The notes below the pieces were generated by a model, which was given only the letters and a program-made list of their open reading frames with translations, did not search any database and was not told the origin of the DNA. DNA of 64,000 nt, taken from the NCBI GenBank assembly GCA_036346375.1, contig CM070501.1, positions 56,275,326 to 56,339,325 on the forward strand, given 5' to 3'. Below are positions 24,978 to 37,224 of the stretch, one piece after another. Within the stretch, counting starts at the first letter, position 1. Each line of letters begins with the position of its first letter. Both the position numbers and the translations under genes were made by a program. Source of the stretch: Guadua angustifolia. Its lineage: Eukaryota > Streptophyta > Magnoliopsida > Poales > Poaceae.

Positions 24978-26389
24978 TCAGATCATGTGTAGGTAAAATG
25001 TTATAAAAAAAAAACCTAGGTTACCTGGTTTTCTTAGTATGTGACTCTGGAAGATCCTTATGTAGTTCAAGTCTGACATTTGGGCAACCCTTCTCAGTAT
25101 GACCAAACTGAAAGCACTTTTTTGCACTGATACGGACCTCTCTTTTCTGGTCCACACTGTTCTTCTTTTCTTTCTTGGCCTACCTGCAGACCTTCTAAGT
25201 TTTGGTGGTCTCATATCGAATATTGGGTTGACCTTAAACTGATAAGTATCTTTGAACCTTTGGACTAAAGTAGTATTCTTCATGCACATAAGACTCTACT
25301 TTGCATTGTCTAATTAAGAAGAATAAATGGTTAGCACGAGTACAAGATTCCAGATACATCCCATTGGCCTCGTGACTCATGAGCAAGTTTCTTTTCAAAA
25401 GATCAACTTCATACCTCCAAGTTGAGCATCCCCACTTGGCCCAGATATTTCCACCTTTATGAAACCGCTACTTCCAACGTAGTATTTCAGTCCCCCTACT
25501 CTTCATGTGCAGCTCATGTATAACACTTGGTATGATACCCCCTTGCATCCTCCTTGCTATCTCCTGCCGTGTAGCAATCTTCTATTGTATGTATCTTCTC
25601 CCTTATCATGTCCATCGGACTACAAGCAGCTCTTTGAGGTCCTTGATCCAGCTGTTGAAGCATTCTCAAATGTTGTTGTTCACGTAATCAACCTTGCATG
25701 TCCTTGAGAACTTTGCCATAGACCACAAGTGATTATGGTAGGTTTGGAGGTAATTGATAGCTTCTAGACAAATTTGCACAATCTTATCAAATATTTTCTA
25801 GTGTGCGCTTAGGTTTGCATGCCCAAAGGCCACATGTACTTGAGAACATCCCCTTAAATTTCGTCTTGAAATAGTCATTAAGTGTCTGAAACATTCCCTA
25901 TGATCTATTGCACCGCCAAATAACTTGGCTATAGCAAATTTAAGACCCTTGCACGTATCCGAATGGATTGGGATTGTCGATCCAAGGGAGAGGTGCCAAG
26001 TGTCCTCTTCAACTAAGTCATGAACCAAGCCCAATTGAATATATCTCCTTGTCAAAATTTGCCACAAAAATCCTTGAGAAGTGTATTCTTCTAGCAATTT
26101 TCTTGCAATCAATCTCTACAACACTCCTAGGGCATGTCTATTCCAGTGAAGCCTTGAAATTTCGTAACATCTTGAAACTCTCCTCCCAAGTCCCATGGAA
26201 CTCCTCTAGTGTAGACTTCCTCCCCTCCCACACTTTATTGTACGCCAAGTCAATATTGAACTTTTGTTGTAGCCTATTTTGTGATTCCTTTGCAGCAATT
26301 GTTGGCTCTATGCTCATAATTTCCTTTCCTTTGTCAGCTATCGAAGCCTTTGACGCCTCTTTGCCCTTCATCTTGCAGGTACTTGCCAC
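24978..26389 (-). pseudogene. MuDR-type (MULE) transposase, C-terminal part, decayed
   Basis: Minus-strand fragments in several frames match the order of plant MULE transposases. The segment at 26389-26138 (WEGRKSTLEEFHGTWEESF) resembles the KALEEIHGTWEESF-like region. The segment at 26112-25798 contains IPIHSDTCKGL and HRECFRHL, matching the SDRQKGL and ReCvRH motifs. At 25440-25270 another frame reads VESYVHEEYY, the region following the SWIM finger. At 25289-24978 there is a GRPRKKRR tail, and a frame-shifted zinc-knuckle-like KCFQFGHTEKGC. Segments are out of order or frame relative to an intact protein, with stops and frameshifts, so no active enzyme is possible. Terminal inverted repeats were not found. 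Confidence 0.7.
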
Positions 26390-26487
26390 CCTGCCGTGTC
26401 CGCCCCCACACTCCTTGCCCTACCGCATCCGCCCCACCCTTTCGCAGCCAGCCCAGCGGTCGTTGCCTCACGCGCGCTCTTCCCACT

Positions 26488-28420
26488 AAGGTTTCCAAAA
26501 TTGATTTGAGGTGGAAAACTGAAATTCCGCCAATATCGATTTTCGATGAAAACCGGTCGAAAATCATGATAAATCAAAGGGATTGTGAATTCAAATTAGT
26601 TTGAAATTTGAGCTGGAACCGAAGCCAAGAGCATTGAAAATCAGCTGATTCTATCGAAAATTGACCGATTTCTGTCGATAATCGATCAAATTGGTCAAAA
26701 AATCGGCAGTGAATGAAAAATGGAGGGAAAAAGGGAAAAGGGGGGATTCCAAAAAAAGGTGAAAATTAGTTAAAGGCTAAAAAGCAGAAAAATGTTAAAG
26801 ATGCATAAAAGACTATGGAAAATACGATAAATTTTTGGTATGAGCTTTCCTATATTTGAAGATAACATCAAGTTATGAAGTATATATTTTACAACAATAG
26901 CACAACTATGAAAAATATGAATAATTTTGGGAAAATTTCGGTATGACCTTTGCTATATTTTAGATAATGTGAAGTTGTGAAATAGGTATTTAGCAATAAT
27001 ATGTCAACAAATAATATTTCATTTCAATACATACTCAAATCAATCAATCATGTCCATATTTCAGTTGCATTCATTTCAGTAGCATAGCAAATGATATTTG
27101 AATTGAACATTTCTCACATAAAATGAATGTTCCTACTCTACATAGCTTTGTCGGTTTTCCATTGCGACACACATGCTATATTGGATCTATATGAACGCTA
27201 TGTTAGTAAAAAATCATATTGGAATGAAACGAAATATACAAATGAAACATTACCTTTGTGGCTATGGTAGTACTATTGGTTGTACACTTGGTTGACCATG
27301 TTGTACTTTTTTATAGACATCATCAGCAAAACCTCATATAGCTATCAACCCCGCCTTATATTCATGCCAACTTTGCCCCCATCCACAAACTAGTCATTTC
27401 CCACTGTTGGTACAACATGACATAAAATTCTATGTCTTGAGACTCATATATCCATTAAGTGTGAGGTTGCGTATGAGAACTCGGATGGAGTAGTCATATG
27501 GGCCCTATGAGCCATAACTCTTTTGTGTCTTGGCGACATTTGACGAGCTCTGACTATCCTACATGCATCATCTTTGTGTCGATGGCTTTGTCTTCTTGGC
27601 TCTGATAGTCATCCTATGTGATTGTAGAGCCCATGATCTTTGTCTTGTGTGGCATGAGTGCGCCGAGACTCTCTTGTAAATTGTACGGGATGTTGTGTTT
27701 CTGAGTGTAAAGTGAGAGGAATGGAGGCATTCCCTTACCCTAACCCTCAATCACATTAACTCTAACCATACGGCAATGTGCTGTCCCCATCTGCAATGAC
27801 TCAATCTCTATTACCATTCATTCACAAACAAATCTAAGCACATGCTAATGAGACATAATCAAGTGACACTTATCACAAATTATAAAAAAATGAAGAACAT
27901 TGCCAAAAATCGCTTAGATTGGATGGAAAATCGCTCGATTATTCTCAAAATCGCTCACGCTCGCACAAGCAACTTAGCCCTTCGATTTCCCGCTTGTCGG
28001 CCATCAGATCTGGGCGTACCTTGCGAGAGAGGACGAGAGTGTGGAGGGGAACGCAATAATGCTTTCAGAAATAACCCAGAAGGTGTTATAATCGGTGGAA
28101 AATTTTAGTGGACCGGCCAGGCTATTTGGCCTATGGCCTGTGCTAGCACTGTTTTCTCTTTTTTTTTTGCATTTTCAAATATTTACATTCAGTTTTGGCA
28201 CAAAATTATGTGATAAATTCGGTTTTTTAACAAGTTTTCATCCCAAATGTTAAAACCTTATTGATAATAATTTTAGGGAGTTTTAGGCTAAAATTTTCTA
28301 TTTTTTAATTTGAATTTGAATTTTATTGGTTTGTCGCTCGGTTTCCTTTGCCGAACTGCCTCAATAACCTCAATTTTCATGATTATCGCTAGATAATCGT
28401 CGGTTTTATAAACCCTGGTA
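26488..28420. repeat. Probable transposon-derived segment
   Basis: AT-rich block. Its left edge (aaggtttccaaaattgattt) and right edge (inverse of cagggtttataaaaccgac) are weakly similar, and both edges carry cgat- and cggt-rich subterminal motifs. It may be an element nested beside the MULE remnant. No intact ORF and no clear target duplication, so the boundaries are tentative. Confidence 0.3.
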
Positions 28421-28738
28421 CTTATTCTGGCCTCGTGTTCGTGGACTCCTTGAGCCTGCCCTCCTCATGAACAGCCCGCGGGGCCCACACGGCTCCCAGG
28501 CCTGCCCCCGAGCGAGACGCACCAGCCATGCATGCATCATGCGCTGATGGGTGGGCCCCGGGGCGGTGCTCCCCTCGCGTGGATATAGATTCACAGTCTC
28601 ATAGATATACTCCTACAGCGTGACACGTCGGCCGGCGCGATAAATATCCTTTCCTTCGCTTCCATTGGCTCGCACCGATCGCCGCTTCCGCCTTCGCAAA
28701 GCGAAAAGCAGGCCAAACCTCATGCGCGGATGCGCCCC
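28421..28738. other. Short GC-rich intergenic stretch
   Basis: Lies between the AT-rich block and the hAT element. The minus-strand ORF at 28406-28594 has no recognisable domain. No gene supported. Confidence 0.4.
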
Positions 28739-28746
28739 CAGCCACC

Positions 28747-29799
28747 TAGAGGTGTAAACGGGTCGGATACGGACGGATATTGTTTTTTTCGTATCCTAAT
28801 CCATATTTTTTCCCGGATTCGGAACCGGATACGGGCTAGCCGAATCCGGATACGGATCCGGATAATTCGAATCTGATTCAATCGGATATATAACGGATTC
28901 GGATAGGAAACGGATAATTCGAAGCGGATAATGCACGATACATAAAGTAATATATGTTATGTTGAATCAAACCACTCATTCCAACTTTAAATGCATATTT
29001 TTACATCGCATCGGAACTAAAGAATGGACAATCGAACAACAATTTCCCAATTTCAAAGACAGGATATCCGTCGGTTTGGTGGTTTTCCTCCTAATGCGAC
29101 AACAACAGGCGATGTCAATACTATCAGTGCCTCCCAACATAACTTTGCATGCATACTCTTCCGTGAAGCACTAGCGTGGAATGCAAATATGCAATACTTA
29201 CAAGTATCAAATGCAAGGGCGCTGGAGCACGGAGGAGCAACCACCGGCCCACCGGTGCTGGAGGCTGGAGGAGCAATGGTGGCGAGTGGCGGCGGAGTGC
29301 CGCCTAGACCAGAGGAAGCAAGACTGCGTGCGGCCACCCGCCTAGATCTGGGGAGCCGCCGATTCGTCTGGATGGAGCCGCCGCCGCCGATCTTGGGGAG
29401 CCGCCACCGGCACCGATCTGGGGACAGGAGACTCAGGACTGGAGACTGGAGTCACGGGAGGAATGAGAATGAGGAATGAGTAAAGCCGGTTAGGGTTTGA
29501 GTCGTTGGGGACTTCAGGTTCAGGACTTGGGGCGCGTTGGGTACTTGGGCTGGCCAGCCAATTCGGCAATTCCGTCGCCCATCTGCCCAAACTAACCGGA
29601 TATCCGGATAGGAATAATACCGATATCCGGATCCGTCCGGTTTTCCGGATATTAGGCATTCGAATCCGATCCAGATCCGAATTTAAATATCCGGATCCCG
29701 TCCCGTATCCGACCGGATATTTAAATTCCGTCCGGATCCGGTCCCGACCGGATCCGGTCCCGGATCGGGCGGGAAAAACCCGACCCGTTTACACCCCTA
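28747..29799. mobile_element. Non-autonomous hAT element, 1053 bp
   Basis: The ends are tagaggtgtaaacgggtcgg and cgacccgtttacacccct plus a final a, an almost perfect inverted repeat of about 20 bp. A perfect 8-bp target duplication CAGCCACC (28739-28746 and 29800-29807) flanks it. Both subterminal zones (28760-28930 and 29600-29770) are dense in cggata, ggatccgg and gatatccgg motifs, which in hAT elements are transposase-binding sites. The centre (about 29200-29480) is GC-rich and carries ORFs on both strands (29024-29479 +, 151 codons) with no recognised domain. It encodes no transposase. Confidence 0.88.
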
Positions 29800-29949
29800 C
29801 AGCCACCCACCCACCCCTGAAACACGCCGTGGTTTTCCGGCGCGTGCACCACCATCGTGTCAAGGGTTGCGTTAGTTCTCACTTGCACCATGTGCTTGAC
29901 ATCGTACCTTTCCTAATTGTGGGAGACTTCCCGGCATCAGATTGACTCG

Positions 29950-31170
29950 AGCCGGCCCAGCTCAAAAATTTTTTTGTGTTTTGATCCTTTTATAAATTAC
30001 GAATAGGCCTTTCGCGATTTTTTTATGAGGGAAAGATTTTTCCCTTTAAAATCGTGTTCGGGTCCCTCGTGCGCCATTTTACGGAAAAAACCTCCCGTTA
30101 AATTCAAATCGCGAACAAACCCTTTTCTAATTTTTCAAGATAGCGGACAGGTCCAAAAACGTAACAAACAGGTCCTTACTTCTTACGTCTAGGTCATTTC
30201 TTCGTTTTTCCGGGGAAAAAATGTTTTCGTCACCAGAAAAATTTGTGTAGCTCTATCTCTAGACTTTTTCCGCATCTCGATTTCCCATCTCGGTCTCTGA
30301 TATTTTTTAAAACATGTGTTATTACTCGGTGAACGCGTAGAGTGTTAGCCTCGACAAAAGAAGGTTGTCATCTCTAATAATTTTTTGCCCTTTTCCCTCT
30401 AGACTTTTTCCCCACCGCCTCTAGACTTTTTCTCCACCACGGTTTTCCAGCTCGGTCTCCAATATTTTTCAAATAATTCGTCGAGAGAGATATTTCTACA
30501 ACTCTATCTCTCTATTTTTTTTCCTCGTTTCGCTCATTATTTCGACGATTTAAAAAATAAAACGCCGTCGAAAAAAAGCAATTTTTTCTACGAAAAAAGG
30601 CACGTGCGGCGTGTTACGCCGCAAAAAAAAATTGTGTTCTTTCAACCGTTTCGCTTATTGTTTCAACGATTTAAAAAATAAAACGCCGTCGAAAAAAAAG
30701 AAAATTTTTCTACGAAAAACAACACGCGCGTCGTGTTACGTCGCGAAAAAAAATTGTGTTCTTTCAGCCGTTTCGCTCATTATTTCGACGATTTAAAAAA
30801 ATAAAACACCGTCGAAAAAAAAATTCTATGAAAAAGCGACACGCGCGACGTGTTAAAAAAACGTATTGACGTTTGGATCTTTCGTGAGAGGATCCTAAAT
30901 AGATGCCAAAAAAAACGTACTGACGTTTGGATCATTCTGACTGTTTTACACGAAAAGGACCTTTCGATTTAGCGCAAACACAGATGCACTTTTGTTTTTT
31001 CAACCGTTTCGCGTGTTTCCTCGATGATTTTTTTAAAAAACGCCGACGGAAAAAAACGACAATTTTCTCGCGAAAAAAACAACGCACGCGGCGTATACGC
31101 CACGCAAACTATCCTAGTAGTTTACGTGGCTGGGATAGTTTCTCGGCAAAAATTTCAGATTTCGACTAGA
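29950..31170. repeat. Tandem array, period about 118-122 bp
   Basis: The unit has tttcgct(c/t)att.tttc(g/a)acgattt, then aaaacgccgtcg, then an A/T tract, then an acacgcg(c)g(t/a)cgtgtta palindromic part. Copies start at about 30531, 30649 and 30771, with a more diverged one near 31006. Upstream (29950-30480) is composed of similar A/T tract and cgc motifs. ORFs here are repeat-derived. Confidence 0.65.
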
Positions 31171-31344
31171 TCAGAGATTCCAAATATCAGCGGAATAAAA
31201 AAATAAAAATTCAGTTTTGCTACAGTTTTTTTGGAAAATCATTGTAAGATTTCGGTGTTTTAGACCAGTTTTGATGTTTTTATAACCGAATTTCACTTCA
31301 ATTTTTTTGAGAATTATAATGCATTTTATGAGGATCGGACTCTT

Positions 31345-31935
31345 TTAGGCTGACTCGAGGTACGGCAGGCATGACACGATCCGAAACCCGGCCCGACACG
31401 ACACTGTAGTATGGGCCGTGTCAGGCCCGATGACCCAGAGCATAAGAAAGAATCTCAGTATGAAGGTCACCGACCCATAAAGCGTGAGCGTTATGGATAT
31501 ACCCAACAGTATGAACGCCACCTCCACTGCCGACACTTGAGAGAGACGAGTCAGCTCTCTCTCTTACCCGTCTCTCTCAATTTCTCCCTCGCTCATTTGT
31601 CTCTCTCAATCTCGATTGCCTCTCTTCCTCACTCTGTCATTGCCCCCCTCTCGTTCGTGTTCAGCACATCCCTTCGTTCTAAGAATAAATAAATTTTAGT
31701 TCTTTTTTTATAATATTTGTGTCCACTATCTTAACTCCACGTGTCACTGGTTCCTTTTCTTCTCGTCACAATAGTGCAAATAGGTTGGATCTAAACCAAA
31801 GACGACGCAAATGCAGAACCTAAACGTAAATGGGCCATGCTTAGGCTCGCGAAAGATGAGTGGGCCGCCCAAAGACCACGCACGTCTTGAGCACGATGGA
31901 CCCATGCTGGACCAAGCACGACGCCCACCTCTAGT
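31345..31935. repeat. Diverged relative of the 3738-4456 hAT element
   Basis: Shares in order gcacgacact or cgacacgacactgtag, gggccgtgtcaggcccga, gaaggtcaccgac, gcgtgagcgttatg and the ctctctcaat CT-rich tract. It ends in cccacctcta (31926-31935), matching the hAT terminus; the left terminus is not recognisable, so this copy is probably truncated there. Confidence 0.6.
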
Positions 31936-32694
31936 TATCACCTCCCAATAGGTGGTATGGATTTATCTCCTCCCCACATGCACCCTATAAAAAGTATTGA
32001 CAGTATTTACCTAGTGTCGGCGGTGAAACTAATTTTTTTAGATACATTTCATAGTAGATCTAATATATATATATTTAAAATTTACTAAAAGTATAATACA
32101 AATAATTTTAAAGTCTTAAAAAATAAAAAACCACTAAAATTGGAACCAATAATTGAATCAATAAATTTGATCCATTGAACATGCAATCTTGTAGCATTTT
32201 TTAAATTTTTTGGAAGGTGCCGCGGCATACCGGTTACTACCTAGTACCACCCCTGCCTATTGTTTAGAAGAAATAACATCATCATCTCTTTGCTCCCAAT
32301 CCTCGTAAGGAAATGTACAATGATAGAGATGATTGATATTTGTATACTTCTTCATATCATCTAAAGATAAAACTAAAGATTACAATGGATGTGATCTTAG
32401 AGCACGTACAATAGTGTGATGTCAACTGTTTATATGCATTGTCACTTAAGATTTTTACTGATATGGATGAGAGAAGGAGGAGAGAGAGAGAGAGTATAAC
32501 GACTATGTAGACAACACAAAACACCATTAAGTGAGTTATTTTCTATAACAAACATTTTTTCATACTATAATTAAAAAATTATAGAATATCACAGAGGTAA
32601 CCTTAAGATAACATTTATCGTAGAAGTTATCCTTTTTTTAATCTTTCAATGATATAGGTGAATGTATAGATAGTAGTGGTTTCTACTATTATAC
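31936..32694. other. Intergenic, no gene seen
   Basis: AT-rich. A gagagaggagagag purine tract lies near 32469-32495. The last five bases (32690-32694, tatac) are the left target duplication of the gypsy element. Confidence 0.5.
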
Positions 32695-33961
32695 TGTCGG
32701 TGTATTTCAACTGACAGGCCCAAGTCTACAGACCGGGTTTGGTTCGATAGGGGGGTGTCTTTGGTAGCCGGCGAACCCTAACAGATGGAAACCCCAGCAC
32801 CTCTCACACTAACGAGTTCTAGAGTCTAAAATTCAGATGAACACACGATTTTACCCAGGTTCAGGCCCCCATGAAGAAGGGTAACAGCCTTACTTCCTGC
32901 TTGATCTTGGATTTAGTCTTTTGGGCTTGGTTACAGAGTTTGTTGGTGACCAGCTCTTCTGTTGAGTCTACTTTCTCTCCTCTCTTTTTCTCCCCCCTCA
33001 TCGTATGCTCTCAAGTGCCCTTATATGCCAGGGCTTACACGAGTCAGATAGAGGAGGGATGTCATCATGTTTATCTTTCATGCATTTATTACACCTTTAT
33101 GCCTTTGTCCGTTCCTTGGCGCTAATTAATGCCGGCGCATGCCTTCGCTTCGGTTCTTCCGGAATGTGACCTCTCTGTGATGTAGGTGAGAGGCGTCGAG
33201 GAACAGGCTTGTAGCGAAATTCCTTGGGACCGACATGCACGGTGCAATGAGCTGTCTCTCGACACTGTCTGACGGCGAAGAAACTTCGGGATGAAGCCAC
33301 CGCATCCCACCCTTTTGCATGGCGGCGAGCAAGCGAGGTGTGCTTTCGCGCGCATGCCACGTGGGCTGGGCACCGGCGGCGGCGTGGTCGCCCACTGCGC
33401 CGCCCGCGCCACGCGACCGACACCGGTGGCCGGGCGAAGCTTCGCCAACCGCCGCCAAAGCCGCCACGTGGCCGGGCGCCGGCGAAAGCGTGGTCGCCCG
33501 CCACTTCGCCGCGCGCCACCACGCGACCGACACCGGTGGGCGGGCGTGCTTCGCCATCGCCGCCAGTTACCACGCGGCCGGCGCGCGGCGGCGGCGTGGT
33601 CGCCACTGCTGCGCCGCGCGCCCGTGGATCGACGTTACGTGGGCGGTGTAAACACCCACCCGCCGTCGATACCACGTGGCCGGGCGCCGGCGGCGAGCGT
33701 GGTCGCCACTGCTTTCGCCGCTTCGCCTTCGCCGCCGCGCCACGTGGACCGACACCGGTGGTGGGCGTGCTTTCGCCAATCGCCGCCAAAGCCGCCACGT
33801 GGTGGCGCCGGGCGGCGGCGGCGGTCGCCACCTACTACCGCCCGCGCGACGTGGGTGACGTTACGTGGGCGGGGTGTAAACACCCACCGTCTGTCGATCG
33901 CCACGTGGGCCACGCCGCGCTTTGTGCGGCGAAGAGGGTACCCGGTGTATAATCGCCGACA
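32695..33961 (-). repeat. Gypsy LTR, left (3') copy, 1267 bp
   Basis: Begins tgtcggtgta and ends cgccgaca, matching 40081-41424. The first 430 bp are ordinary sequence. About 33300-33950 is a GC-rich array of roughly 100-bp units with gccgccacgtggccggg, ggcggcgtggtcgcc and accggtgggcg, giving long spurious ORFs in several frames on both strands. The sequence CCACGTGG or CACGTGG recurs at least six times. Confidence 0.9.
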
Positions 33962-34230
33962 GTAGCCGGGCCCACCCAAAACGCACATCGAGTCTTTCAA
34001 AATCCTTACATTAAATGCGGTGCATTCTTGGATGGGGCCACCACTCATCGAGATCGACCGCCTCGATTCCTTCCGCATCCATTGATTTTCCTTGGGACCA
34101 AAGCGGCGCACAACCTTGTCCTTTCGTGAACCGTCGGTGCGAGTGGGGGATACATATAGATCCATCCGCACCAGGCAGTTCACGCCTTTAGTACTCTTTG
34201 TAAACTTCGTCTTCTTTCTCTAAGCTTTTC

Positions 34231-36435
34231 TTGCCTCTTGTCACTTTTGCCTCCATGGCTCCTCCTGCTTCGCCTTCCATTCCTCCCTCCAGCGTAGATT
34301 CTTACACAATAGGGAGACTCCACACAATCGTACCGGAGGGCCCTCTCTTCTTCCGGGCTGGGACCCCCACACCACAGTGCCCCGCCGACGAGATCATCAT
34401 CACTGTGTGGGGCATCATGGCGGGCTTGGTACCGCCTTTCTCTGATTTTTTCCTCACCGTTCTCCACTTCTATGAAATCAATCACCTTCACCTCACCCCC
34501 AACTCCATTCTTTTTCTCGCCATCTTCGCACACCTCTGCGAAATGTTCTTGGGGGTGATGCCAAACCTCCCCCTTTTTCGCTACTTTTTCCTTTGCCGCG
34601 CCTCCTCCGACGGCGAACTTTTGGGGAGCTGCCATTTTCGTCTTCGGGACGGGATGGCTGCTCGCTATCTCCTTCGGCCAGTCAAATTGGAGGGCTGGCG
34701 CATCAATGGTTTGTCGTCAATGACGCAGCAATGCATTGATATCTGGGGTGCCCGCGGATCGTGGCGGTCACCGAGAATCTGAACTTCGCCCGTCGAAGAG
34801 GCAGCGAACTCGGCAATGGCGCCCGCATCATCAACTTGCGGGCGCCGGTTTAAGCTGGGCAATGGTTGTTAGGGATTTTGTATCCCAAGACTTAGCCCTT
34901 CGTCGCCAGATTCGCCAAAGATGGTAACACACACCTGACGACGACGACATCACCCGCACCTTTCCCGGCCGTAAGTCTTCATCTTTTTCTTTTTATGCTC
35001 CTTCCGTATTGCTCCCTACCAACCGGCAGTCTTTTTCTAACTTTGGCCAGGTGCGGGAAACTTGGATGGGCCACGCATCACCACGTGGCTCTCCGGGCTC
35101 ATGCCGCCGGTTCAACCGATTTGGACTTCCCTTCATCGGCACGGCCACTTGCCGACTTGGAGTCATGGGGCGCCTGAGGATCGTCAGGTTGTTGCCGCCA
35201 ATGGACTCCACCGGCCTCGCCTTTGTGCCGCCGCGCGCCCCCCTGACGATCAGGGACGCACCTCCTCCCACCGATCGGGCGGCGGGCAAGCGGCCACTTG
35301 TTCCGGATGCACCAAGCCCGGACGCGAAGAAGACCCGCCGCGCGGGCGAAATCTCTGTCGCCACCAGTGCAAAGGTGGAGGTGACTTCACGGCGCCGCAC
35401 CAATCGCCCTAATTGCGGCAAGATCGCCCGCACGGTGCCGCCGCCATGCGCCCGAGATCTCCACCTCGGCGCCACCGGTGCCACCACAAGAGCGCCAGGC
35501 TCCGACGACCACGGGCGGCCCCTTCTCCGACTCCTCTGTGGCGCCGATCTCGCCCTCGCGACGCCACCACCTCTGCTGCAGGGACCCGGCGCCACCCGAC
35601 AAGGCGGGCTGGAGGTCCCCAAGGCCAGCTTCAGCTTGAGGGCGACGCCAAGGGCGGCCCCTCAAGATGCTCCCATTGAGCAGAGACGCCACCTGCGCCT
35701 GCGGCGGAGACTTCCGCCCAGACGCCGCCAACCGCCACTACCACGGGAACTGGGGCAGGCGGCCCCGACGCCAGTGCACCTTACCAACTCGCCTCCCGGA
35801 CCATCACCGCCCCCGCCGAACGCTCCGCTGAGCTCTTCACCGAGCTCAGCAACTTACACAGCTCGCTTGGCGCACTCATTGCCACGGCCGCCGGGCATGG
35901 GGCCCGGACGGCGAGGCAACTGACGGGGGCCATCGATGAGCTAGCGCGGGAGCGGGAGAGGTCGGACACAGCGGTGGCGCAGGAAAGGACCACCGCGATC
36001 GCCCTGGTCACCATGCAGCAACGGGCAGAAAGGGCCGAGGCGGCACAGAGGACCTCTGAATATGAGGCTGACCGCCTCAGGCGCAATCTCGCCGCCATGC
36101 TCAAGAGAGCTTTTCAGCGCATCAAAAGATGCCTGGAACCTCTGGGCGTGGTGCTGGAGACGCCCCTCCAAGACACCGCCCTGCAGTACGCCCACGCGAC
36201 CAATCGGGCGCGGGCGCTCCGGGCCTCGCCACGCCTGCCGCACGCCTTCGGCCGAGGGAGGGCAAGAGGTTCGATGATGACCGCCACCTTCGTCTTTGGC
36301 TTGTTGGGCCACCGCGATGCTTCCTTGGACGATGGCGGCAATGGAGACCGGCATCATGGGGAACGCCGCCTGGCGGAGGCACGTGTCGCGGCGTACGCCG
36401 AATACTTATTTAGCAATTGCAAGTACAATGAATGA
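34231..36435 (+). pseudogene. Antisense accessory ORF of the gypsy element (Transposase_28-like)
   Basis: Runs opposite to gag-pol. The first part (34231-34782, 183 codons) has the family's hydrophobic segment, with FSDFFLTVLHFYEINHLHL followed by LTPNSILFLAIFAHLCEMFLG. This is the conserved 'plant transposon' domain found in grass gypsy elements. The reading then breaks and continues in other frames: 35009-35923 is Pro/Arg/Ala-rich, and 35974-36435 begins with a likely coiled coil (MQQRAERAEAAQRTSEYEAD). The function of such antisense ORFs is unknown. The frame breaks make this copy non-functional as read, unless they are sequence errors. Confidence 0.65.
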
Positions 36436-37224
36436 CCATGGATGTTACCACCGGTGGCGGAGGAAGAAAACGCCGACGACATCGGCGTTGGCGATGAGTG
36501 AGGGCTAGCCACCACCCCACTTTTTGCTTTTACTTCTTTTGTTGATCGGCTTCCTTTTTCTGCGTAAGAACATTTCAATTAACTTTAGTTGTAATGGATG
36601 CTTCCCGCTACCTTTATGTTTGTTTGCCATGCTTATCCGATATTGCATCTTTGAAATTGCCAGTGGCGATCCATGACTTCGGCTAAGGCACCAATTAGGC
36701 TTTTGAGCCTAAGCAATGTCCCAGAATTCCTGCAAAGGTTGCATGCAACTAGCCACAAGTGTAAGCATTATACGCATAAGTTACATAGGGCTTAGGCAAA
36801 GCCAGCTTTGAAGCGCAATAGTTTGTGTTTGAGCATAGAATGATTTTGCTGTCAAGATTTTATGCAGGGTTATCATTGGCTGAAACCTCTTCGGAACTTA
36901 AATCCTTGTGATCTCTTAGAATCGTACCTCGGTGTGGCAGAAGTAGCAAGTCCCGAGAGTGGCCTTGGGCAGGCGCTCAACGGTGACAACCAGCGGTGCT
37001 TCTAAGAGCCAACCCGAGGTGTCTGAGCCGTGTTTGAGCTCCGTGCCCAACTTACACTCTGTCACTGACTTTACTAAACACTCACATTGAAGACTTTTCC
37101 TTTATCACCAAGGAGCCGTCAGGTTTGCGACATCCATAATAACCATGCATAATTTGATTAATTTTAGTATTTTCATAAGCGAACAAGCAAGAGTATTACT
37201 TAGAATACTTATCTGGCTTACGCA
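36436..37224. other. Non-coding part of the gypsy interior
   Basis: Between the antisense ORF and the RT remnant. No domain seen. This is where the deleted pol sequence would be expected to lie. Confidence 0.5.

Noticed and set aside
30531..31110. CRISPR-like array
   Set aside because: Units are diverged and adjacent, with no unique equal-length spacers, and the genome is plant nuclear.
33097..33965. Long ORFs (up to 244 codons) on both strands
   Set aside because: They arise from the GC-rich LTR array, overlap in many frames and have no domain. The same is true at 40494-41454.
34180..34635. Minus-strand 151-codon ORF
   Set aside because: It is the complement of the antisense accessory ORF segment that shows the real family motif.
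35009..35923. 304-codon + ORF as an independent host gene
   Set aside because: It lies inside the gypsy element, between two other pieces of the antisense accessory ORF.
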